Below the pieces are notes generated by a model that was not told where the DNA came from, did not search any database, and saw only the letters and a list, made by a program, of their open reading frames with translations. This document shows, one piece after another, positions 12,180 to 24,500 of a stretch of 64,000 nt of DNA (its first letter is position 1; each line of letters starts with the position of its first letter). The stretch lies in NCBI GenBank assembly GCA_038501625.1, contig JAZAYU010000012.1, positions 8,990,001 to 9,054,000 of the forward strand, given 5' to 3'. The position numbers and the translations under genes were made by a program. Source of the stretch: Corbicula japonica. Its lineage: Eukaryota > Mollusca > Bivalvia > Venerida > Cyrenidae.

Positions 12180-12554
12180 TTATAGCAACAGTATTCCCCA
12201 ACCAGAAGTAATTACTTTCATAAAAATATCAAATATAGCTTTAAGCAGTGGTTTGCTTGTTGCTATAGGAACTGTTGATTTTTCTGTGAAAGCTGTCAGA
12301 TTTCCTCTGTAAACCATTCTATCATCATTGTATGGCGTAGTTCTATGGTAGGAACTTGGTGGTACAGTTGCGTTGATCAGCGGCTGATCATAGAACGTCA
12401 CAGAGTCTGGATCAATCTCTAAAGCCTCCAACTCCAGCAGGGCTATATTATTCTTTCCGGTCTTCAGAGCATACTTGGGAACATAAAGGCGGACCTGCGG
12501 CCCCATGTGAGGCCAGTATCGGCCTAGGTTCTCACCGTTTACAAACAGTTGGCC
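12180..12554 (-). CDS. GLB1L: Galactosidase last exon with hydrophobic C-terminus
   Basis: 124 codons plus TAA. Starts [15 protein letters not shown] and contains [20 protein letters not shown]. The final ~20 residues ([20 protein letters not shown]) are hydrophobic, unlike the polar tail of vertebrate GLB1. Confidence 0.88.
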   Translation of the reverse strand, partial: GQLFVNGENLGRYWPHMGPQVRLYVPKYALKTGKNNIALLELEALEIDPDSVTFYDQPLINATVPPSSYHRTTPYNDDRMVYRGNLTAFTEKSTVPIATSKPLLKAIFDIFMKVITSGWGILLL

Positions 12555-15500
12555 CTGGAATGGTCAAATGCAAATTTGATTTCTATGTTACAGTTTAGCA
12601 AGTCTTTAGCAAAATGGCCATAAGAACATGGTGAAAAATACTTGTTTTGCATCCTTTTAATTGTAAATATTCACAGTGTTTAATGTGACAAACACATTTT
12701 GTGAAATTACAATATTAAAAGAATTATAATTTATTTTACATAAATAAAGAAAACATTAGAAGAAAAATAAGAATATTTACTGGAAATGGAATTAACTGCA
12801 GACAATATGATGTTATTATACTTAACATATAACTGATGAATTGGTGTTTTTAAAACCTTTACTCCATCAGATATGGATGTTATATTCATACAAACAGTTT
12901 AGATCCAGATCAGCTGGCACATTAGTACCATCTGATCAGGATCAACACTGTTTACTTTGAGATTAATTAGGTTATGTCTGAACAAAAAGTGACCAGTTTA
13001 GATCCAAATCAGATGTGCCTGCTGATCTGGATCTACAATGGTCAGACATTCAATAAAACCCATATATTTGGAGTAAAGGGTTAATTAGAAGGTTTTATTT
13101 ACTTACCTTAGTCCACACAGACATGTCAATGTAAGTGTCCATCGGATCACCATCAATCATGAGAAGTCCAGCATATATAGCAGGGGTGCTCAAATTTTGC
13201 CGAGCCTTAACTCGTGTGGTTCGACTTCTTGCCAGTTTCTTGCGAGGCCCAACCAATATAGTCTGTGTCCTAGCCAGCATGGTATCTTTATCTAGCTTGA
13301 CAGGGTAATGAAGCCAGTTCTTTAATATCTCCCCATCAAGGGTCACATTCATGATCAATCCCTGCAAGAGATAATTTGAGTAACACCAGCTGATATTTTT
13401 AGCATTTGCACTTTTTGCTATTTTAAGAAAGCACACAACTTTTATTTCATCTAATTTCATTTTCTTCTAAACATTATATAATTCTGTTGCAAAATTAGAC
13501 TATATTGTATATTTTTTCCAGCAAAATGCATAATAATAAGTGTCGTCTGCTACATTTTTTTTACATCAACTTCCCAAACAGATGTCTTCACATGATGCAG
13601 CTCTAAGTTAAAGATCATAGTTTTCTTGCATACTGTGTAAGTGTTTTCAGGTGATTTACCAGGTAAGGAAAATCTATTTTTTTTCTGTAGGGAAAAGATA
13701 CTGTTTGCATGCTATATGCACAACATCACTTCTTTGAGTATTCAAGTTAGCGATATATTTAGAAAATAAGATTGACCATTACTGATCCACATAAGAATGC
13801 ATGGTCAATTCTGGTTGCACACGAGATATCAGCCTTATACCTAATGTACCGTCATTGTTCGAATATAAGCCGCACTTATGTATAAGCCGCACCGCCACCA
13901 AACCTGATGGAACAGATCAAAATGGCTTATAATGTATTTATAAGCAGCCAAACCTGTGTATTAGCCGCACCCCAACTTTTTACCGCCGAATTCTGGGAAA
14001 AAAGTGCGGCTTATATTCAGACAATAACGGTAAGCCTTTACTCCATATATGTGCTATGGCATAGGCAAACATTGCTGATCCAGATCAGCCTGCACATTTG
14101 TGCCATATTTTCAGGATCTACACTGTTTGCTTTTTATTTATTTGGTTATCTTTAACCAAAAAGCGAACAGTGCAGATCCTGATCAGATGACACATATGAG
14201 CCGGCTGATCGGGATCTACACTGTGCGCCATGTGATAAAATGCATATATATAAAGAATTGTCGTCACCTTGCGATTATTGTCCATCTCTCCCCCATAGTT
14301 GATACGAGCCTGGTTCTCTACCAGTATATATAAGATGTCCCCTGTCCCTCCACTGATCTTTACTGTCATGTCACTGCTGTCTCTCTCTACCACACCATAT
14401 GAGCTCTAGAATGAGAAGATATAAGATGATGATAGTGACATTTATTGCCCTTTCCATGCACAGTTTGTAGCATGCTCTGATTTTTGTGGCTAGTTAGCCG
14501 TGGTTTAAATTTGAGTACCGTCATTGTTCGAATATAAGCCGCACTCATGTATAAGCCGCACCGCCCCCGAACATGATAGAACAGATGAAAATGGCTTTAA
14601 CAAAGTGTATAAGCAGCCTAACCTGTGTATTAGCCGCACCCCCAACTTTTTACCTCCAAATTCTGGGGAAAAAGTGCGGCTTATATTCAAACAATTACGG
14701 TATTTACCCTAGTGCCAAATATTTAAACCAGTGCAAAATATAATGATACCACGGTAGATCATTGTAAATGTTACTTAAGTATGAAGGGGCATAACTCTAA
14801 CAAAATTCATTACTGATTCAGATCACTTGTGTTATGTTTGACCTTGATCACAGCAGTGGTAACCAATATCAGAGCTGTTGAGAAATGTTTAAAACTTCAT
14901 GAATTTCAGCAATTTTTTAGCCTATATTTTCTCATGCAATGTTGTTCCTATTATCACATAAGCGACCAGTGTAGATCCAGATCAGCCACCACATCTGTAT
15001 TGTTTATTTGATTAAACTGACGAATAAGTAATCGGAGATTAATTATTAAACTGAAACATGAGTGTAAAATTACCTAAGTGGGAAAACTTACAAAACTATT
15101 TCAAAAGTCACAGTGGCCCTTATCAAATTTTAAGTAGTATATATCCTTTCCAAGACCATAACATATTTAAACGTGACAAAATTTTGACTTCCCAAAACCC
15201 GAACCTGTTTTACGGGAAGACGCCCGAAACGTATTTAAACGTGTCAAAAAAATCTCTTTTCAAAACCCTACCCTGTTTTTTCGTCAGAAACCCGTCGATT
15301 TATTTTTCATTTTTAAAAAAGTCCTTACTTTGATGGCTATTTAGAAGAACACGGAATCATTAATCAGTATTTTGTTATCCTAATCTACCAATACGAATCA
15401 CTGGAGTGAACATTTACATCTGATAAGAAAATTAGTAATTTCAAAAAGTTCAATTTTAAGAAAAAAATCTAATTACATGTGTTGCTGTTTCTTCATCTTT

Positions 15501-18500
15501 CATTGTCAAAATAAAAAAGTGGCTCCAAAACAGTTATTCATTATTTTAAAAAATACATGTATCTACCTAGTAATAACTTAAAAATGACATTTTTTGCAAT
15601 GGCGTAAAAATTAATGAATGTTAATTAGATTAATTTATTTACGGAATTTTACGTTACAGTCTTCCTGCGATAAACCGAATTTTTCACCCATTACATAAGA
15701 GCGTTGAAATTCGGGATTTTAACGCACTATTCTTGCTATGCATTTTCCACCTTTTTATAGAAAAAAGACCTTAACCTTAGATAACGTGTTTTACAGTTAT
15801 TAATCGGGTTTCTTACCATGTTGAAAATTCCTAATTTCATTAAAAGGTAGAATACCGGTAACGGACAAAAGCCTATATATATGCTTTATTCAAACACACT
15901 TATCAACGGGCATTAAAAAAAATTTACGCAGATTTACGTTATGGGTTTTAAAATCCTGAAAAAAGCATACGTTTAAATACGTTTCGGGCGTCCTCCAGTA
16001 AAACAGGGTCGGGTTTTGGGAAGTCAAAATTTTGTCACGTTTAAATATGTTACGGACGTCCGTCCGGAAAACAGGGTTGGGCGCGGAAAGGATATATGGA
16101 GGAAAGGGTTAATGTTACTTATCTACGCAGAGGAAAGAATCACCATCATTGTTTACCATTGTATCACCTCTTCCGACAATGACATATGCTCTATCCCTGA
16201 CACCAGCCAGGTCCAGCACGCCTTGGTTTACTTGTTTTGTCAGTTGGTGTCCATACAGCATGAAGCCGTAATACTGAAATCGTATCAGTACAAGCAAAAT
16301 CAATCTGGGCCCGAGATCATAAAACTAAGATTTGAGATCAGTCTCAAATCTCAAGGATCTGATTGGCTGAAATGGTGTATTTTATATAGTATTGCAATCA
16401 TTTACACTGAAATGACATATTCTTTTTTTGGACCTTTGCCTTAAGCGTTATGAATCAACTGTTCTAAAAATAGATATCAGGGAAAACCACTATGAAAAGT
16501 CTTGTCCGGTATTGTTTTCCATATCTTTTAAAAATTTGAAGAAATTTTGCCTACTCAATATCACCTTTAATTAAGACCGGTTTCTAAATTTTGATTGTTG
16601 TCTGAACGCATTTAAATGTCCTCTTTCAATTAATACCAAATTTATGAGTGTGTGATAAAAGCAATTAAAATATTGTAGTTTTTGTAGACCTGACAAGACT
16701 TTTGTCCATTAGAATATATTTACAATGGAAATCACACTTCTTGTGCAGATCTAAGAAATCTGAAATTCTCACCACAAACTTAAGTTCAAAATGAAACCTT
16801 GTGATTGGACTAAAGTGGTAATATCAGGCCTCAAGATTATAAAACTGAGAATGGAAACCAGTCTCAAATCTCAAGGATCTGATTGGCCAAAATGGAGACT
16901 TGTCTCCATTTCAGGCAATCAGATGCTTAAGATTTGAGACTGGTTGTTAAATCTCAGTTTTATAATCTTCAGCCCTGGACCAAATTTTTACATAAAAAAG
17001 GAAGCCTGTCTCATAACAAAGTCATGAAAATACAAAAAAGAAATAAAGCAGTATTTGTGAACAAAACTGATTTTAGGGGTAAAGTTACGGTGTTGTCTTT
17101 TAAGGGCATAGCCACATTAGTGGTATAATTAGAAATAATAACTTAATCTGTATCATTATGTAATATGCCTGTATTAGTGGAGAACATACATGATCTAAGG
17201 CTTCCATGTTTACTGGGTAGACAGACCGTACAGGCTGGGATGTACCATTCACATATGACACCACTGTTTCCACCTGTAAAATAACATCAACTTAAAGAAA
17301 TACAGCATTTTTACATTTGTTCCAAAGGAACTTAATTATATGCATTTCATGGGTCAATCTATCCTTCAAATTAAATACAGGGTATCCGAAGAAAAGGTAA
17401 CACTTCCAAACTCAGAATTTGCATCCTAATATGACCTTGGCCGACCTGCAATAGGAGCATCTGTTACTGACCCTTGTTGCTGAAATTTATGAACAATCTT
17501 GTAGACATGTTTCCTTTTTACATTTTTATCTTAAATGATATTTAAACAGCCCCTGAACATCTGTAATGCATTTTAAATCATAATAATGCTTGAAGATAAA
17601 AAAGATGTTGATCTGACATCAGTCACACAATCTAGTAATAACATCTATTTTGAATGATCTGGGTTGAAGGTTATAAAACTGAGCATGGAAACCGGTCTCA
17701 AATCTCAAGCATCTGATTGGCTGAAATGGCGACTGGTCGCCATTTCAGCCAATCAGATGCTTGAGATTTGAGACTGGTTTCCATGCTCCGTTTTATAACC
17801 TTGGGCACTGATAGTGTCAAAACGTCATAAACTTTTTGTATGACATTTTTACACATGGTAACACCAGGCCTGCCTAATCTCCGGATTTTATCCGGAATCT
17901 CAGGATTTTAAGTTACTTCTCCGGATCTCAGGATTTATTGTCAAAATCTCTGGATTTCTATGAAATCACAAAAAATATAGATTAATTAAACCTATTTAAA
18001 AGTTCTGCAATGAACTGAATAGTTATTCTACTGTAGTCGCACAGTTTATTACGAGATAATGAGGACGTGGTCAGTGACATGCTGTCTCAGTGCCTGTGGC
18101 ACAACTATACAATATCCGTATGTCATAAACTAAACAAGGGCCTCGATGTTACACCTGCCTTTATCTATTTTCATGGCATGTTTATTCTAATATTGTCAAG
18201 AAGAGGTCTTAACAGTTAAAAAATGAATGGTAAAAATCGAAAAGTCTTTTTAAAACAAGTTCTTTAACCATTTCTAACAAAATCGGCAAAATTAATTTAT
18301 AAAATTTTTGAAGAATATAATTATAAAGAAGAATATGAGAAAATCATCATCATCATTTGTGTTCAGTCACAGTCATAGTGAACAGCAGAAACAAGACATT
18401 AAAACAACAACAACATCATCATCATCATGGTCGTCATCATCATTGACATATTCAGACAAAATCTCAGGATTTTTAAAGATGAAGTTTTGGCAGGCATGTA

Positions 18501-21500
18501 ACAGGTAGTAAAAACTTCCATTTATGAATACTAAAATGATATAACTTTGATTAATATAGCCCTGGATTAAGCAAAGTTAAAAATGTTTAAGTGTTAACTT
18601 TTTATGGACATCCTGTACCTAACAGATGCAAATTTATAAGTAAATGTGAATGTATGAAACTGAAATCCAAAAATTAAATAATCCATGAAAATTTTGTTTA
18701 GGATAAAATTAAATTTTATGCCCATGAAAATTTATGAATTCACAGTAAAATGTTAATCTGAACTGGGGTTGCGACCGGAAAAGTAAAAGGCAATGTTGTT
18801 TCATCACTAGTTTTCATGAAAACAATGTGTAGTTATCGTACAGAAAAATAAACAAGACAACTTCATGCACTTTTTGTTAAACTGGGTCAATCAGAACTTT
18901 AAGATTACAGATAATCACATCTGTTTTACATTTCTGCCTTTTGCCTACAGGTAGCTACGCACCTGGTAGATCAATAGAAAACTGACAATCTATACTTACA
19001 AACATGAGGTTAACTTTGCCATATGCAAACTTTTTGGTAGATGGTGGTATTTTCATCTGTGTGGGATTGTACTGAAATAGTTGCAATTGCATACATGTGA
19101 TATCCTGTCAGGATTCAAAACAATCACGATATTTCGATCAAGATCCCGTTTCCAGATATCTAAGATCAAAATTCCAATATGTCTTGATTAAAAAGTCTGT
19201 GAAACTCTCACAGCAGTTAATTTCCCAAGCACTCACCACTGCAACAATGGACATTTAAAAAAATGTATTTTTTTATATTTTTAATCTAACTCGTACAATT
19301 TAAATGATAATGTGTCTCCAGCTTCAGTATTTATCTAAAATAAAACTAAAAAGTGTCCTCGGAGACTGATGCCCCTACTGCTACAATATTTGTAACAAAG
19401 GGCAATAAATTTGGTAAAAATGGTCATAGGAAACTAGAAATGTGTCCATAGGACACGGATGCCCCCGCTATGCATCGTTTTCAGATACTTAAGTGCAATG
19501 ATGGGAATAATAGCATTTCAAAGACAGTGATGTTCGAGTAATTATAAGAATATGCATAAACTTGATGATCAAGTAAATTATTTGTATTTGTGGCACTGTT
19601 GTCTTCTCATTACGGAAATGTCTGTGAAGAAGTTGGTGGTAATGCAATGCAATGTCATAGTGAACATTTGTGCCAAGTTATTTTGAAATCCCTTCCTTCA
19701 TAAAGAAGTTATAGCCCAACAAGTAAATTCAAGTTTTAGTAACTGTGACCTTGACCTTGGACTTACAGGCATGGGTAATGTACGCAACACACCGCCTTGT
19801 CATGGTGAACATTTGTGCCAAGTTATTTTGAAAACCCTCCATTCAAAACAGTTATAGCCTGGACAAGGAAATTCTATTTTTAGTAACATTGACCTTGTCC
19901 TTGGACCTACAGGCATGGACATGGTACACGACTCACCACCTTGTCAAAGTGAACATTTCTGCCAAGTAATTTTGAAATTACTCTATTCCTAACGTAGTTA
20001 CAACCCTGACAAGAAAATTCTATTTTAGTAACAGTGACCTTGACCTTGGACCTACAGGCATGGGCATGGTACGGGACACACCATCTTGTCATGATGAACA
20101 TTTGTGTCAAGTTATTTTGAAATCAATCTATTCCTAACAAAGTTACAGCCCGGACAAGAGAATTCTATTTTTAGTAACAGTGACCTTGACCTACAGGCAT
20201 GGGCATGGTACGCGATACACCGCCCTGTCATGGTGAACATTTGTGTCAAGTTATTTTGAAATCCCTCCATTTATAATGAAGTTACAGCCCAGACAAGAAA
20301 ACTCTATTTTTAGCAACAGTGACCTTGACCTTGGACCTTCAGGCTTGGGTATTGTGCAGACACACTGCCTTGTCATAGTGAACATTTGTGCAAAGTTATT
20401 TTGAAATCCCTCCATTCATAACAAAGTAACAGCCCGGACAAGAGAATTCTATTTTTAGTTACAGTGACCTTGACCTTTGACCGACAGGCATGGGCATGGT
20501 ACGCGACACATCGCCCTGTCATGGTAAACATTTGTGCCAAGTTATTTTGAAATCCCTCCATTCATAACAAAGTAACAGCCCGGACAAGGGCGAAGTGTAA
20601 ATTTTTCTTAACACAAAATGTAAGTGAAAAAGAGGCATAATTTGAAAAATATTGGAAGCAGGGTTATGGGTCTTGTTGGTTATGATGTAGATTTTGATGG
20701 TGAAAATATATTTCAAGTTTAAAGGCAGTATCTCAAGTAGTTTTAAAGTTATGGGCAAAATGCATATTTTGCTTAACACAAAATATAAGAAACAAGATAT
20801 ATTCCTATTAAAACTAATGTAAATGGAAGTATCAAAGGGCCATAACTTCTGAACGGAACATGTAAGAGCAAAACCACACCTTTATGCACAACAACATATC
20901 AGGCAAAGCATTGCGGTAAAGTTTCATCAAATTCCCAGCAGAGGTGTAGAAGGAGTTGCGTTCACGAGATATACTCCTATTAAAACTAATGTCAATGGAA
21001 GTATCAAAGGGCCATAACTTCTGAACGGAACATTTAAGAGCAAAACCCCACCTTCATGCACAACAACATATCAGGCTAAGCATTGTGGTCAAGTTTCATT
21101 GAATTCCCACCAGTAGTGTAGGAGGAGTTGCGTTCACGAGATATACTCCTATTAAAACTAATGTAAATGGAAGTATTAAAGGGCCATAACTTCTGAACTG
21201 AACATGTAAGAGCGAAACCCCACCTTTATGCACAACAACTTATCAGGCCAAGCATTGTGGTCAAGTTTCATTATATTCCCACCAGTAGTGTAGAAGGAGT
21301 TGCGTTCACGAGATATACTCCTATTAAAACTAATGTAAATGGAAGTATCAAAGGGCCATAACTTCTGAACGGAACATGTAAGAGCGAAACCCCACCTTCA
21401 TGCACAACAACATATCAGGCCAAGCATTGTGGTCAAGTTTCATTAAATTCCCACCAGTAGTGTAGGAGGAGTTGCGTTCACAAGAATATCGGATGGACGG

Positions 21501-24500
21501 ACGGACGGAGGGACAGGAGCAACTTAATGCCGTCGCCATTTCATGGCGGGGGCATAAAAATCCTTTCTTGTGAACATCTACATAAATATCCTGCTTGATC
21601 ATCTGTGCAAGTTTGAAAGAAATCTGTCTGATAGTTAATGAGGAGTTGATGCCACAAGATTTTGGGGACATACATACAGATGGACAAGTGCAACTCTAAA
21701 TGCCTCCCACTTTGTGGCGGCATAAAAATCTAGGAGGTAAATAAAAAATATTCAAAGGAAATGTCATTTTTTGAAATGTTCACATGATGGCTGAAGGTTA
21801 TAAAGCTGAGATTGGAAACCAGTCGCCATTTCAGCCAATCAGATGCTTGAGATTTGAGACTGGTTTCTATTCTCAGTTTTATAACCTTGGGCAGATATCA
21901 TCACATGGTTTTTTACGTCACTTGTGATGGCAGAGATTTGTGCCAATCAAATCGCTGCATAGATGTTGGTAATCTGTGAGATAATACTGTTAAGATCATT
22001 GCAATCTGTGTGACATTGTACTGAAATACAGTCAAATCATGCTATTAAGACCACAATTGGTACTGGGCTAAAGTGGTCGTAACCCTTTCCACCAAATATA
22101 CACATTTTATCACATGTGCCACCAGTATACATCCATAGCAGCCAGCACATCTGTGCTGTCTGATCAGGATTTGCACTTTTCGCTTTTTTTATCAGAACAA
22201 AACCAAATAAATCAAAAATCAAACAGTGCATATCTTGATCAGATGGTTCAATTGTGCTGGCTGATCTGGATCTACAGTGTTCACCCATGCCATAAAGGTG
22301 TGTATATGGAGGATAGGGTTAACAGTGAGGTTTTATTGAAATGATGTTATGGTTGCAACCAGTGTTGCATTCAACTAATAATGTCACAACTGTATCATAT
22401 CCAATTATTCAATAATTTGTAACATACACTTAAAGTTTTGTGAAGAAAATTTGTAAGACTAACAATATGTTTGATATCATACCAAGTTGTCACCATCAAT
22501 TTCAAAATTTGTTTTCCCCTAATTCAATTATGTTAGTATTGTGCTAGAGAGTGCAAAGATTTGCAATCGAGCTGCCCGCCATGACATTTGCATCATTATT
22601 TACCCTTTACTCTATAGATACACCTTTATGGCACGGACAAACACCATAGATCAAAATAAGGCGGCACATCTGTGCCTTCTGATCAGGATATACACTGTTT
22701 ACTTTTATATTCTTTGGGTTATTTCTGACCAAGAGGCAACTTGTGTAGATCCAGATCAGATGGCACAGATGTACCAGCTGATCTAGCTCTACACTGGTCG
22801 CACATGCGACAGAACATGTATACATGGAGATAAGTGTTAATCAATAGCTGGCCTTACAAGGTCATACACAGCAGAGGCTACATCTTGTTATTTGAAATTA
22901 TGTAACTAATTTGTTACCTTGGTGATTACATTTCTAAGCTGCAAATATTTATCAGTAATATCGCCAGCCTCGGTGAGCGGGGCATCATAGTCATAGCTTG
23001 TTGGAACCGGTTGAAACGGGTAGTTAGCACCTAAAGACAAGCAGGTACAACCATATTTAGTTAACCCTTTACTCCATAGATAAACTTTATATTACATAAG
23101 TGACCAGAGTAGATCCAGATCAGCCTATATATCTGTGCAGTCTGATCATGATCTACACTGTTCACTGTTATATCCATAGGTTATTTCTGACTAAGTGGCT
23201 AACAGTATAGATCCTGATCTAACTAAAAGCATGTTCAGGATGATCTGGATCTACAGTGGTCGCCAATGGGATATAGGCCTTATTCCATGGGGTAAAGGGT
23301 TAAAGAGAGAGGAACATGACAATGGTGTATATAAGCTATTGGGTGACTAATCAACTACATGTTTAATACTAAACATAAGAATTTCGAGAAAGTCTATTTT
23401 TAGTTCTACTATAAAAAATACTATAAAGACCACTTGTTGATAAAGAACAAATTTTATTTGTCTTACTGGCTAATTTAAAGAACAAATTCACCTGTGAACA
23501 AAGACTAATGTCCAAGATCATAAAACTAAATCTGGAGATCAGTCTCAAATCTCAAGCATCTGATTGGCTGAAATGGCGACCAGTCGCCATTTCAGCCAAT
23601 CAGATGCTTGAGATTTGAGACTGATCTCAAAACTTAGTTTTATGATCTTGGGCATATGTCTCTGTAAAGAACACTTTTGGGTTTTTCCCTGAGTGGTCTT
23701 TGAAGACAGGTTTGACTCTACTTTCAAAACTTATTTATTTCTTTATAAAAATGTTACTTGTAGTATGTACTATCCAAAAATTAGTTAAAATTTGACAGTA
23801 ATTTTGATGTTTGAAATTTAACAACAATGTATGAATGAACAGCTGCAGCACGTAGAAATCAAACTTTTTTTTCTGCATTTTCATCAACAAGTATTAACCA
23901 ACAGACAGGCAAGTTATTTAGTTTGGCAGCAAATTGGGCGCTTCAGGGAAAAAGGTTAGTTCAGCATCAAATGGGGTGCTTCACGGAAAAGGGAATCTTT
24001 GGATGTTGACGTTATTGCTTGAAATGACGTCATAAAGTTGAGCAGGAGACTATGCTTATTATGTATTTTCGGATAAAATTAACTTTATGTAATCAAAATG
24101 TGTAATCAAACTGTCTACAAGCAATGAAAAAGAATAATAAATGACTGTAAGATCTTTCCAAATAGTGTAATAACTAAAATGTTAAAAATTATCACCGAAT
24201 ACACCTTTTTCCTTGACTTGCCCCAAACAACATGCATTTATATGTTATCATGATTAGTTAAGCATCTTCATAAACAAGCAATAACATAAACAATGTTACA
24301 CAACTTCACCCTTTCCTCAATAGATCTGCCTTTATGTCATGGGTGAGGGTTGTAGAACCAGATCAGCAGGCACTTCCCTGCTGTCTGATCAGGATCTGCA
24401 CTGTTTGCATTTTGATTCATTAGGTTATATTGGACCAGTAAGCAAACAGTGGAGATACTGATCAGACTGCATAGATGTGCTGGATGACCTGGATCAACAC

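Noticed and set aside
14118..14393. ORFs with SADPDQ...LIWIY motifs (also at 9617, 22037, 22541, 31794, 32216)
   Set aside because: Translations of family A MITEs; the same frame recurs on both strands because the element is palindromic.
17190..17275. Alternative open frame [21 protein letters not shown] in the galactosidase exon
   Set aside because: It needs one base from the previous exon, whose donor is at phase 0, and it matches the family less well than [18 protein letters not shown] plus [10 protein letters not shown].
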